In this document: positions 1 through 12,200 of the stretch, piece by piece | Layout: each line of letters starts with the position of its first letter | Numbering within the stretch: the first letter of the stretch is position 1 | From: Apoda limacodes | Lineage: Eukaryota; Arthropoda; Insecta; Lepidoptera; Limacodidae | DNA length: 64,000 nt | Reading direction: 5' to 3' | Assembly (NCBI GenBank): GCA_946406115.1 | Contig: OX291542.1 | Location: 3,186,959 to 3,250,958, forward strand | The notes under the pieces: model-generated | Told to the model about the DNA's origin: nothing | The model's input: the letters and a program-made list of their open reading frames with translations, nothing else | Databases searched by the model: none | Program-made: the position numbers and the translations under genes

Positions 1-1586
1 TATATGAAGCTTGGCTGGTACCCTCCCCTTGCTGCGCTCGCTCTGTATATACGGTTACAACTGAGAAACTGAACCTAACCTAACATACATAGCTTATACA
101 GTGCGATTTCTGTTCCTTCCGTTTCCATACTTTACGATCTGCCTAGGCAAATTATGAAACGGCGGATTATACGATTTGCCTGCGACATATCTACAAATAG
201 CATAGGACTATATTTTACACATGTTGGGAGAAATGATATGCAATAATGCGAAATCTAGACTCCAAAGAGAATATATAATCACTACGTTTTTACTAGACTC
301 TACAATCACATAGAAGAAAAAAAAAAGTGTCTGTTTATGTCAAGTTTTTATTTGTTGATTAGGTACGCTGTACATAATACTATATAATTTGTTGGTACGC
401 TCATTACGCCCGTTTTGTAGTTTCGATTATTTTCTACTTATTTCATTTATCTAAGTTCCTAACCTAACGCAGTGTGAGTAGTGAACCCAATACGCACAAT
501 TTCAAGCTTTCACAAAGCAACTTATTGTGATAGATACTTTGTTAGATGGACATATGTTGATGAATGGCCAGGGCAGTACATTATCAATTCATCTGACGTT
601 CTATTTTTAGTACACGAGCTAATAACAGTAAGTAATAATAAAATTTTGTAGTGTTAAGATCTAAATCTCATTAACACTGTGTTTATGTTTACATGTTTTA
701 CGTATCCATCAATTTCAGGTTTATTCTCTTGACAGACATGACTTATTTACCAATATTGATATAAATATTTTGCTATAGAAAATGGCGAGAAAAGCAGTTT
801 CATTATAATATTATAAATCATCATAACTTATTTTGAAATACTAGAACTAACTTTCACTATTTTAATTAGACACTATAAATTTTTTTTTATGGTTCATGCT
901 CATTGCTGAACTCAATTAAAAAGTAATATAATTTTTCCGTTTCCTACTTTCTATATTACATTTCATTTATATCAGTTTAACAAATATTTATGTTCACCTA
1001 TTTTTGGTCAGAGTAATAAAATAAAACACCCGCAAGGGAAAATGCTTCGTTGTGAAAAAAATTCTAAGTCTTTTTTCTCAGCGCCCCTTTTGTACACCCC
1101 AACCCTATTTTTTAGTTTTAATATAAATATTTTATTTTTCAAAACAGCTTACAGTTTAAGTCACTGTTAGGGGTGCAAGGCAAACAACTGTGGGAGATTA
1201 TGTCTATGCTTTTGATTTTTTACCTAAAAGGCTTAATCAATAATATTTTAGGCTAAAATCACATCCATAGGCAGTTTTTTGTTACTAGCTGGTAGCTTCT
1301 GCTATGAACTGACTTGCTTTATACAAAAAGAGAGTGGCCTAGCTGTTTCTTTTACTGACTTCAATAGCCATCACTATGTTTCCTTAGAAATATTTATACA
1401 GTGTAAACTCTTAATAAAGAGAGACCGAGCATTTTTTATCATTATATAGAGTTACCATTTTACGGAGTGAAGAAAAAAAAACCACCAAGCCAGAAACACA
1501 ACAGTAAATTGACTTAGTTCAAAACATTTCCCAACATCACTTTCTTTTCTCCCTTTTCAATTTTTCAGAGAAACTTCCTTCAGTGA
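1..1586. other. AT-rich intergenic DNA, no gene seen
   Basis: No open frame with recognisable protein similarity was found. A 5' untranslated exon of the SNX16-like gene may lie here, because its coding exon is preceded by a clear splice acceptor near 2302, but I could not place it. Confidence 0.5.
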
Positions 1587-1769
1587 ACGCTTGGGTTGTG
1601 GAATGAGCTCCCTGCCAAGGTTTTCTGTAAGGACTACAGTATGGGGTTCTTCAAGAGTGAAGTTATTGGATCTTTGGTGTTGCAAGAGTCCATAGGCCAC
1701 AGTAACCGCTTACCATCAGGCGGACCATGTGCTGGTTTGCCACCTTAGTGGTATAAAAAAAAAAAAATT
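1587..1769 (+). repeat. 3' tail of a jockey/CR1-type LINE, poly(A) ended
   Basis: The stretch encodes the end of a LINE reverse-transcriptase ORF (a WNELPAK-like motif) followed by a conserved 3' tail (CATCAGGCGGACC, then GCCACCTTAGTGGTATAA) and a run of A. The same tail occurs at 15130-15235, 39330-39398 and 43232-43418, and in reverse orientation at 43419 onward. It is a 5'-truncated dead copy. Confidence 0.8.
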
Positions 1770-2334
1770 GCACAAATCTCAAAAACTTTCCTGCAATGCA
1801 TAACACTTTTCTTTTGCTGGCCATGTTAACAGTTTCAAAGTTTGTTTACTACTGATAATATGATAGGTATCTGGTGTGTTTAGTTGAGACCATCATTTTC
1901 AAGGAAACCAAGCATAATGATGCATGAGTTCAAGGCATTAACAAAAACAAAAGCAAGGTGGCTGTTTACGACCTCAGAAGTTTCAGGGCCTCAACTGTTT
2001 AGTCGGCGTCTTTTGTAACCTGATAAGACAATATAATACTGATAATGCATATTTTCTGTGTCGAAATATGAACACATTTTTCCTGCTGCGCTATAAAGTG
2101 TGTATCAATGTGTAGGTTTTAAGATAAACCAACCAAATTGTGCTCTTTTCTATGTTATAGAGAGTTTATCATTATAAAGAACAATGTTATAAAGAGTTTT
2201 CACTGTATTTACTAATCTTAACTGTTCTTAATTGAACATAATTTGCCATTTAGCTTACTTACACATTTTCACTATATCATAAATGAATTTTTTTTTTTAT
2301 AGCTGCAATAGGGTCACAAAAAGCACATACAATA

Positions 2335-3219
2335 ATGGAAACAATAGAAAACTTGTCTGTGAAGATAAATAGTAAACCAGATAAGAGCGACAATTTAAAC
2401 AATGAAATTTCATCAACATCTAGTGAAGATAGTGTAGACCCAGAAAAAATCCAAAAAAAAATAAATGAAATTTACAAAACAAGTTATAAAGAATCTGCCG
2501 TATCAGACAATGAAATTACAGAAGTATCAAGAAACCGATCCACTAACCGAATCCAATCTCGAAGTCATCACAAAAGCATGGGTAATATTAATGAGAACAC
2601 ATACAGATCAAATGTTTATAGAAATAGTAACTGTTTTCATGAGAGCATCAGCAATATTGACATAAACCTCCACAGATCTGAGATAAAAAAATTTGAATCA
2701 TTACAAATACCCATAGTGGGTTATGAAGTGATGGAGGAGCGAGCTAGATTTACAATATATAAGCTAAAAGTGGAAGATGACAAAAGAGATCAATCATGGC
2801 TTGTATTTCGCCGCTATACAGACTTTGTAAGATTGTATTCTAGATTGAAATCAGATCAACCAAATTTATTGCTACCATTACCTGGAAAACGTTGGTTTCG
2901 AGACAACTTCGAGCCAGTCTTTCTCGAAGAACGTGTCAAAGGCTTACAAGTATTTGTAAATGCTGTTGTAAGTAAACTGCGTAACAATCCAGTTGTCCGA
3001 GAGTTCTTTTGTTTGGATGAACCTCCACAAGTTATAAGCTACCAACCAGAAGTTCAGGCTGTTTATGGAGCATTGGAAGATTCAATTACGACACTGAAGA
3101 TGCAGCTAAGGCAGAAAGATGCGACAATTATGCATTTACAAAAGCGACTTGCTCAGTTAGAAGCTCAAGTCAAGAACTGTTCAACCTGTAGTACACATAA
3201 CTCTGTTGATTCAATGTAG
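2335..3219 (+). CDS. SNX16: Sorting nexin 16-like PX domain protein
   Basis: Predicted 294-residue protein in one coding exon. Residues about 124-228 form a PX domain, which in this family binds phosphatidylinositol 3-phosphate on endosomes. The signature YEVMEERARFT (130-140) is close to vertebrate SNX16, followed by the RRYTDF lipid-pocket motif (159-164), the PLPGKRWF loop (181-188) and a second basic patch near FLEER (197-201). Residues about 240-280 are heptad-like, matching the C-terminal coiled coil of SNX16. The N-terminal 120 residues are polar and low complexity. A pyrimidine-rich acceptor ends at 2302, so an upstream untranslated exon is likely; ATG 2335 is the first in-frame start in this exon. 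A poly(A) signal follows 105 bp after the stop. Known role: endosomal trafficking and receptor sorting. Family assignment is firm; the untranslated structure is inferred. Confidence 0.93.
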   Translation: METIENLSVKINSKPDKSDNLNNEISSTSSEDSVDPEKIQKKINEIYKTSYKESAVSDNEITEVSRNRSTNRIQSRSHHKSMGNINENTYRSNVYRNSNCFHESISNIDINLHRSEIKKFESLQIPIVGYEVMEERARFTIYKLKVEDDKRDQSWLVFRRYTDFVRLYSRLKSDQPNLLLPLPGKRWFRDNFEPVFLEERVKGLQVFVNAVVSKLRNNPVVREFFCLDEPPQVISYQPEVQAVYGALEDSITTLKMQLRQKDATIMHLQKRLAQLEAQVKNCSTCSTHNSVDSM

Positions 3220-3323
3220 TTAAGTTATGATTGTGATAGTTTCTGATCAGCTTATTAATAGGGCCAAATTTTTAAATTTTAATGTTAATTTTTTACACTG
3301 AATTGATTGCTTGTTAGAATTGT

Positions 3324-3329
3324 AATAAA
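3324..3329 (+). terminator. Poly(A) signal of the SNX16-like gene
   Basis: AATAAA lies 105 bp downstream of the stop codon. Further AATAAA motifs near 3610 could extend the 3' UTR. Confidence 0.6.
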
Positions 3330-5720
3330 ATGAAAAATGTGTAAAATTGGTAATATTACACTTTTTATTCAACTAAACTTAATTGCTGATATTTAAACAT
3401 TGTGTCCAGCCAAAAATCTCTGCAATTTATTTTCCCGATCTTGTTTTTGGTCCTTGATTATTATAAACATTACAGAGAACTGTAAAGAGATTGGATACAA
3501 ATTAAATCTTTGTGAAAGGTACCTTATAGAAACTAGCGAGTGCATGTGTGTTTTAATATGTATCGACATCTCAGCAAATTATTATAGCTGTTTCTGATAT
3601 ATCGGAAAAAAATAAATCATCAGTATCGGATGCATCCCTAAGGAAACATCACAATCTGTTATACATATCTATATTTATTACTTTATCTGCATTCAGTAGA
3701 CATGCCATTTTTGTGAATTTTTAGAGCATTCACTATCACAAGTCAAGTTAAATAAAGCATCTAAAGAGTTATTTTGTAAAATTTTCATATTTTATGTAGA
3801 GTTAATAGGCCTTATGTACAAAACTGCAGTGATATATACACATATATAATGTAACTAAGTCAATTTTGTATAAAATAGTCTCAATTGATTTTTAAAGCAA
3901 ACTAAGCATAGATTTTAGGCAGGGTATTAACAATAAGTTTTTTTTTTATATAATACATTGACACAACCAAAAACTCATTTAGTAATAAGATATATTGTAA
4001 TGATCAATGTTTCTCTTCCACACTTTGTATATTTTTTATATACCTATGTGTTTTATTGCTTTATAAGCAACGCAACTTCTTTTGTGTGAATAGGAGAATT
4101 TATATTCATACCAACCCTCTGTAATGTTTTGTATGCAGGGCTATTTTCTAACTTCTTTGGTAAGCAGTTGTGATTAATTTGGAAAACAATAATGAACATT
4201 AAAGATTTAGCACAGCCCGATAATGACCACTGCAATAATCTGGTTAGAGATGACTGTTACATGCACTGTCCGTTTTCCTATGTTTTAATGAAAAATGTGT
4301 GGAATAATTTGATGGTTATGACCTACATTGCTTATTGAATAGTTATTCTTCAATTTTATATAAATTTAAAGTAAATGGACAATTTTGTTGGAGAAATGTT
4401 TTTATGATGTTAGAGAATATTTACAAGAAAACTAATGATCCCAACTTAAATATAAATCAATATACAACGGTGTTAGTTTAATTATTTTTTTGTAAATTTT
4501 AATGATAATATTTGCATGTTAATGTTTAGCGAGATGAGATATGTACCGCATTTCAAGCAAATAAAAAAATCATTTAATCCATGTCACTGTCATCTTGGAA
4601 CCAGATGGTTTTTACTGACTTGAATCATCCCGCAGTACTCAGTAATGACTGTTAACTAATCATGCAATTTTACTTGTACAGTTATTTTTAGTTCAGACCT
4701 ATAATTCAGTTTAGTTTATAAAGCAAATAAGATCAAATATATTAAACTGTTGGGAAAAATCCTGTGAGTTAATAAATATTTAAAATAACAGCCTGTTGAA
4801 GAGTCACATTGACCTTGTGTGTTTAAAACATAGGTGCTAGTTGTCACTGAAGTTTAATAAAAGCATTTAACCATTATTTGGTACAAACAAATTTGTGTTA
4901 TAATATTTTTATAATGAATTATTTAGTAAGCCTACATAGTAGGTGCATTAAATCGTTTTTAAATATGAAACGAAATTTTAGTAAGTGTGTGGTTTTGTAT
5001 GACATTGTCAACATATGTGCATTATCTTAAATGTGTATTGTAAATTCTCCAAGACATTTTAAAATGGAATGTCACATATGAGAATCAATTTATACATTTC
5101 AACTTTATTATCAAAACCCTTATTTTTATTGCCAAGAAGTATAATTCTATTACCTACTATGAACACGTTAAATTATAAAATTTTCCATTTTTTGGTATTT
5201 CACTAGTTATTTTCAAATTTCAATACCTTTCAGTAGCTGTATCGTAACAAGCCGCTTTCTTTATGGAGAAGCCCATAAGTGAGGCGTATAGCGACGGTTA
5301 AAAGTCATCAAAGAATGTTAACAGATATTCTAAGTAAGTAGGTATGATGTGTTACTGAAAGTGGTACTTTTTACCATTATTGACAATGTCTACAATATCC
5401 TGTAATATTAACAAAGTTATAATAATTATTGTACAAATATACATAATATAAATATGTGCCTTTAAATAAATACTAAATGGCCTTATAAATTATTTTGTGG
5501 TTTAATGTATGATTTCGTATTAAAATTCATCATAAACTGTTTATGATTTTTTAATTTTACCCTAAAATCACAAACTAGACCCCGGTAATGGGCAATGCAT
5601 GACGAACGTACAACTATTGAACCAACAAGGAAAGGCCTTAATGGATTGTGTTCGTGTAAAGTACAACACCTCGAAAATATACCTACTGTAAATGCGAAAC
5701 TATTATTCTATTTACTTTTG
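3330..5720. other. AT-rich intergenic DNA or long 3' UTR, no gene seen
   Basis: Only short random open frames are present and no protein motif was recognised. The first few hundred bases may be alternative 3' UTR of the SNX16-like gene. Confidence 0.5.
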
Positions 5721-5721
5721 T

Positions 5722-6065
5722 AAAAAAACTACTAGTCGACGATCAATAGGAACGGAGATTTAGCCCTTTCTAATTTGACAGCTGTCATCCTAAATGAATA
5801 TCTTGATGAGATCTATCACTTCTAAACAACTGGTTTACAACCAATAGTTACGGCCTTAGAGCCCTATCTAGTTTGACAGATGTCATCCAAAATAAAGATA
5901 TTAATGAGATCTATCACTTATGTAAAGGAACTACTAGTCCACGATCAATAGTTACGGAGATAGAGCCCTATCTAGTTTGACAGCTGTCATCCAAAATGAA
6001 GATCTTGATGAGATCTATAACTTCTGTTAAGAAACTTTTACAATCAACAGTTTTGAAGATATAGG
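5722..6065 (+). repeat. Tandem repeat, about 102-bp unit, three full copies and part of a fourth
   Basis: Units begin near 5726, 5828, 5929 and 6030. Each carries a CTACTAGTC-like start, then CGATCAATAG, a GAGCCCTATCTAGTTTGACAG-like core, GTCATCC and GATGAGATCTATCACTT. Related sequence recurs near 54910-54960 and 55480-55570, so the unit belongs to a dispersed lepidopteran-type repeat. Confidence 0.8.
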
Positions 6066-7390
6066 TAGCCATGTTAAAACTATTACCTGGAATAAAGTTT
6101 GAAGGTTTGAAATGCTTAACCCTGTCCTCAATGGAACTTGGTTAAAATGCTTTGGTATTTATATTCCGTATTAAATCCTCAGTGCGCTAATCCGACTCAC
6201 ACTTGACGTTTTTAACTACAACTTCCTTTCTTTTTAAAGTCGGTTAAAAATGAATGATGTTTAGATTAGTATAAAACCTTCATGAAAATCACATTTGAGA
6301 ACCTTTCAAGTCGGTTAAAAAGCTTTTATATTATATATTGTACGAAGGGCCATGCAAATTAAGGTTTTCTAATGTTCAACTATTTAGTTAGTCCACGGGA
6401 AAAAAATCCTTGTTCGTGTAACAAGTTCGACATAATGGTTGGACCCACGGAAAATACTCTGGCTTTCGCATTAAATAGACCGACGTATCCTGGCTAAAAA
6501 TGTACATAAATTGTTTGATAGTTTGGCTACATCGATCGTCAATAGTCCAAATTCCTTTAACGATCGCCAAAAAGAAATAGAATTTGTTGCTACAACCACA
6601 GATTATATAATACTATACTAGTACTACAACCAATAGTTGAATGCTGAAATAGACATTGTCTGGCGGTGCCATATGCTGCTACGGAATTAACTGCGTGCAC
6701 TTTAGGCAGTCAGTACAGTTTAGTGCATTCAGACTTTTACTTTTACACTGAATACCATTTACGGTAGCTATGATGTTACCATTATTTATATTTAAATTTT
6801 TTGAAAATACTATAACCTACATAATATGTACGTTAGGTATTTCAATAAAAAAAAAACACGATAAAAATGCAATGATTTATTTTGTATAAAATAAATTATA
6901 TCTATTTATAATACAATATTATCAATTAACTATTATTATAACCCATATTTTTAAATAACATGCAGAAGGTTTTTAGATACATTTATATCTTAGTACCAAC
7001 TACTTAATGTAGAGGGTGCTTACAGACAATATGATACACTCGAGGACAATTCTACTCCAAATACAAAAATCCTGAAAATAGGGTAGTTTCCAGTAAAAAG
7101 ATATATAAAAGTACTAGTTCATCACTTCACCCTTCCCTACCAATTTATAATATACTCATTTTGTATGATAACAAATATAAATACATGAACACTAGCGACT
7201 CCCCGTCGACTTTACAAACGTCTGGTCGAAAAAATTAAAAAAAAAAAATCGTAGGAGGGCTGTTCGGATAACTATTTTGAGTGATTGTGTAGATAGTGAT
7301 TAGTTATCACTGATAAACTCTGACACGACGACTTTACGTCACAAACGTCAAATTGACGTTTTGTTGTGTAAAACACCGGTTATCATTTTA
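6066..7390. other. Intergenic DNA, no gene seen
   Basis: AT-rich, with only short incidental open frames. The phrase AAGTCGGTTAAAA occurs twice (about 6236 and 6310), suggesting a degraded repeat. Confidence 0.4.
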
Positions 7391-7620
7391 GGCTATGTGT
7401 CAAATCACGCCGAGTAATGTACGCACGGTAAAGTTGAAAAATCAACCCGTTCTGGAACGAGTGTTTGACAGGAAATTTATACACTGACAGGAGTGAATTT
7501 CAACCTTTGCTATGGCAGTGTAAAGAATTCAACTTGACAGTTGGAAAATTACTTCGCCCCGGGCGTCCCAAAAACACTTTTTTAACTTCCTCGTTGCGAT
7601 TTGGAACGCACCCCAAATAT
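7391..7620. mobile_element. MITE-like element, copy 1 (about 230 bp)
   Basis: Nearly colinear with 25978-26207. The ends are imperfect inverted repeats: one end reads CCAAATCACG-like and the other, reversed, reads CGAAATCAC-like in the better preserved copy 2. There is no coding capacity, and the element is probably mobilised in trans by a DNA transposase. Confidence 0.7.
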
Positions 7621-9267
7621 TTTGGGTTAGTGTCTGGATACTAAAGCTTTCGAACACAGCCTGTCCGTTGGTAAAAGTGACGTCACAGAAACCCTAACCA
7701 TTTACGTAGTTAAATTTTAACACATTATTTTAACTTTTAGATGTTTGTTTCATGTAAAATAAATGTTTTATCTTATTTAATACCTTTTTTGTATATATGT
7801 ATATATATAACCTGAAAATCAAAAACGGCTCTAACGATTTTCATGATATTTAGTATTCCGGGGGTTTTGGGAGCGATAAATCGAACTAGCTAGGTTTCAT
7901 TTTTAGAAAACGTCGTTTTAACCGTGTTTTCAGTATTACTCTTCCCGACATCTATCGGCGAGTAATAAATAATACCTACTATCATTTTTACCGACACAGC
8001 AACACTAAAGCTACTTGACAATAAACAAAAACGAGCAAAGCTCGGTGCCCAGGTACTTAGTTATAATATATGCCAGAATACAGACATTTATTGTTTGAAA
8101 ATTTGGAAACTACCCTAATTTGTAAACATTTTTTAAAATTTTGTTTATATATGTATACATGCCTTAATTGGCATCTATTATAAATTTAGGCATTATTGTA
8201 CATTATTAGAAACAGCATAAAGGCATTTATTTTATTGCTAAAAAAACTGGTTAAGAGCACTTTCGTTAGGGCTAGTACACTGTCTAGCTCTACACAGCGC
8301 TAAGTGGCTAATTACCAATTTCACATAAATTTAAGACATTGAATTTCTCATCCCCAAGTAGACTTACTATTTAAGGAGACTCATAAAAAAGGTGAAGGCT
8401 GAATCGGATAAATATTTCGAACCCCACCTATTTCAAATATCTAAAAATTCTGAATGACTTTGGTTGATGTTTTGTTATAAATATTTAGCCAATTCAAAGG
8501 ATAACAATTTCCAGTAATTTGAGTTTCGTAGCAAAGACAATATACACTTCGACAAGTTGCACGTTAGCCAGTTGCGGATCGCGGAGATTTTAGCGCTCAC
8601 TTCACACTACAATACACATCACAGGAGTTACTAGTAACAATTGTCTATCGCTTTGTATTGTTATTTAAGGCTTAATACTTTACAGTTTATCATGGAGTAA
8701 CTGCAGGTAATAAGTGCAAGTGTTATGTGATAAATAATATTAGCGTTTGAACCATAGTATAAAGGAGAAAAGTAAATGATTATACAAGCAGAGTCGGGCG
8801 CGCTCCATACCCACACATATATCTTAGAGTGCGCACATGTGTACTTGTCCCCTGTACATCGGTGCGTAAGTGCGAGTGAAATGGCAAAACTAATACTGGC
8901 TTCGTCCTATGATACTCGTTGTTCGAGAATTATCTGAGTGTCTGTACTCTGTTTAAATAGACACTCCGGTTAATAATTAAGGGTAATTTACACTTTGTTC
9001 AGTTAGGAGAGGCAGGTATAAAACTGCACTTATCAGCGTCTTATTATATTTATATTTGACATAAACCAACAATATGCACTTGACACTTGCACTTACAATG
9101 TACATGGGCAATAATGTATTGTATAAATAGCATGGCTCGGTTAGCAGAATGCCTGGAATTTAATGAAGAGACGTGGGTTCAAGTTCCAAGGATAACTTAA
9201 ATTTTTGAGCCCAACCTTTTCCCAAACTGAGATTTTATAGTAATGTAATATACCTATACAATATAAT
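7621..9267. other. Intergenic DNA downstream of ZNF-A
   Basis: No gene seen. A tRNA-like Pol III signature at 9131-9190 is listed separately. Confidence 0.4.
9131..9190 (+). repeat. tRNA-like SINE head with A and B boxes
   Basis: An A-box-like TTAGCAGAATGCC and a good B box GGTTCAAGTTCC about 36 bp later fit an internal Pol III promoter. I could not fold it into a full cloverleaf, so a SINE or tRNA relic is favoured over a functional tRNA gene. Confidence 0.45.
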
Positions 9268-9273
9268 TTTATT
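9268..9273 (-). terminator. Poly(A) signal overlapping the ZNF-A stop codon
   Basis: On the minus strand the last codons run CAA-TAA-AAT, so an AATAAA hexamer overlaps the stop codon itself. If used, the 3' UTR would be only about 20-30 nt. Confidence 0.45.
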
Positions 9274-12200
9274 GAGTATCAGACTTTTTAATGAATTCTA
9301 CGACTTTTTTGGATGGAAAAACTTTATGGACTCGTTTCCTGTGTGTGTAAAGCGATGCCTTTTGTCTGAACGTTTGTTGGCACAGATCGCACGACAGGGG
9401 TCGCTCTGCTGAGTGAATCACCTCATGCTGTGTCAGAGCTTTTTTGTCCTGAAAGTGAGAAATGTGATTAAATCATACATATACATAAATATTAATATTT
9501 GTGTTAGTATTCTATGCGTTCCTAAACCATTCATTCGTTTGCAATAAAACTTTCGTCAGTTACAGTGCGCAAGCCGAGGAAGTTTTTTGAATAATTATAA
9601 CAAACGTGTCCTTTCACATAATTTAGCGACAGTTCCTGTGTTTTTGGTGCGCATTGTAATATTGCTATAAAATTGTTTGCTGGGTCAGTTATTAAATTAT
9701 ATGTGGTGTAACTTACTGTGAAAGCTTTTCCGCACTGTTGACACGTGTGGTTTCTTGGTTTCTCTTTCTTTTCGCCGTGGACGCGCATCATGTGCTTCTC
9801 TACGTTCGCTTTCGAAGCTATTGGCTAAAAAATTATAAAAAAACACAATTGGACATTATTGGAATACGAATATTTTAAGGATTTTGTACCATATTTAAAA
9901 AGAAGTTTTGGAACACAAACCTTTAGGGGTAATTTTTCATCAAAGAGAATCACAAGAAAATAAAATTTACTTTAATTATTTTTTTTGAAATTGTCAAAAG
10001 AAGATCCAAAAACATCCAAATCAGAAAACTCGTTATTAAATTAGTTTAAGGGTCGTGGTATAAAGCTATTAAAAGTATATTTATTTTGGATAACGGGGCG
10101 AAACAAATATATTTATTTTACGACAGGAGTAAGCTGGTAGTCTAGGACGTGCCGTGCCGTCAATGATATTTTAAAAAGTAAATAAGGACAGTCAGTAAGG
10201 CAGAAATTTACGATATCAATGGACTTCCATCTATTTCCTAGGATGAGGTTGTTAAGTTTCTTAAGGAAATCTATGTAACTCAAGCTAGTATCATGAGAAT
10301 GATTGTTTAACATATTAATAAATTTTTTTCTGAACTTTTTCGATATGGCTGATATGTTTCTTATAATTAGGATTCCATACACTACAAACTCCAGCAAGGA
10401 TCTTACAAATGAGAAATAAAGAATCAGAAGTGTTTTTTTTAAAGGTTTACATATTTTATTTATATAAGCCTCCTGCATAATTTGTGTAGTGTAGTGGTTC
10501 AAAGTAAATTTTTGATCCATCAATTTATTCAACTGTGTCAAGTTGACTATTTCCATAGCCATATATATAATTGATTCCTATTGTTTCCGAACCACTACTG
10601 TACAGTAAAAAAAAAAAAAGAGTTGCACTCCGGGAGTGCCGGCAGAAGTGAAAACCTTTACACACGATTCGCGCTTAACACTCAAATATGTCACAAGACA
10701 TGTCTTTGACATTGTCAAGAAATAATATTTATTTACTTTTTTGACGTAGTATATTTGACATCGCAATCTGTCATAGAATTAAAATTCCATATCCAACCTC
10801 CCTGTACTACTCATAATCGCGAATACTAAAAATAAAAATTATAATAGGCGTGGCATTACGGTTTCCGTCTTACGAATTTCCACGATTAGGACACGTGACC
10901 TGACGCGAGTTTATCATTTTTTACCCATACCAAAAAAAGTGCACAACGCCGCTAAAGAAGTTCAAAAGATAAAAATCCCTACAATTTAATAACAAGTATA
11001 GAATTATTTAAGGGGTTCATGGAGCAGTTGCATTCGTCTATCGGAAAAAATATGCGAAGTTAAGCAACGCCAGACGTCGTCAGTCAGTAGATGGTTAACC
11101 GCTTAGTGGAACTTATTCTTCTTAGTTACTCGTTTTGTTGTCTTATGACAACAGTCGTTAAGTCAAGTCAGAGGCCTTATGGGTGCCTTGAAAACTAGTC
11201 ACAGTCGAAGGCCGACTAGCTTGATAATGTTCTCTAATGCATACTAGATCAGCGTAGTGGACTATTGCCTTGGCCTCCTTTATCCCAGAAGAGGCTTCTG
11301 CCCTGTCTTAGGGACATATAATGTATAAATAGGGCTGAGGTTACAACAATTTATATAGATAAAATAGATTGTACCTTCTCACACATGGGACACTTGTGGG
11401 ATGTCTTCCCTAGGTGTTGGTAGTTGAAGTGGTCCTGCATGGCCTCCTTCGTGGGGTACCCTTTGTTACACATCGGGCACGGGAATCTGTATGCAAGATA
11501 AGTATAATTTAATTATTAGTATTGTCTTCTATGTTTATAGTAGTGTGCAATTGAATTTGTTCTATGGCTATCTCTTTCACACTAATTCTAGAACGTACTA
11601 ACTTGATTAGGTGGTCGCTGGCGTGCGCCCCCTATATTTTAAGGTGCGCCTGCTACGTCGCCATGTGGGAGAACACTTAGTTGCGCAGTTCGTATCTGCC
11701 TATCTCTTTCACACTAATTCTAGAACTTTCTAGCTTAAACTCACGAACTTTATTAGCTCCTGGTGCGCGTCGCCATGTGAAAGAACACTTTGTTGCAATC
11801 TAAATCTGTTTATCCCTAGCGATGTCTCTTTTACACTTATTTCTACAATACGTACGTGGCGTGCGCTCTCGAGAACATGAGATGCGTCAAGAAAGTACGT
11901 CGCAATGTGAGCGTACATTTTGTCACCGTTTGTATCACTGTATCTATTTGAACACGGGGTCGGTGGCGTGCGCTCTAGACAACTTGCGATGCGCCCGGTA
12001 CGTTGCCACGTAAGAAAACTCTTTGTTGCAGTTCCTATCTGGCTATCTCTTTCACACTTTTTCTAGAATGTACTCACTTGAACGCATGGTCGATAGCGTG
12101 CGCTCTAGAGGACTTGAGATGCGCCTGGTACGTCGCCACGGGAGAGAACACTTTGTTGAAGTTTTTATTTGGCTATCTCTTTCACACTAATTCTAGAACA

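Noticed and set aside
55..90. Insect telomere repeat (CCTAA)n
   Set aside because: Only CCTAACCTAAC is present, too short to be a telomeric or interstitial array.
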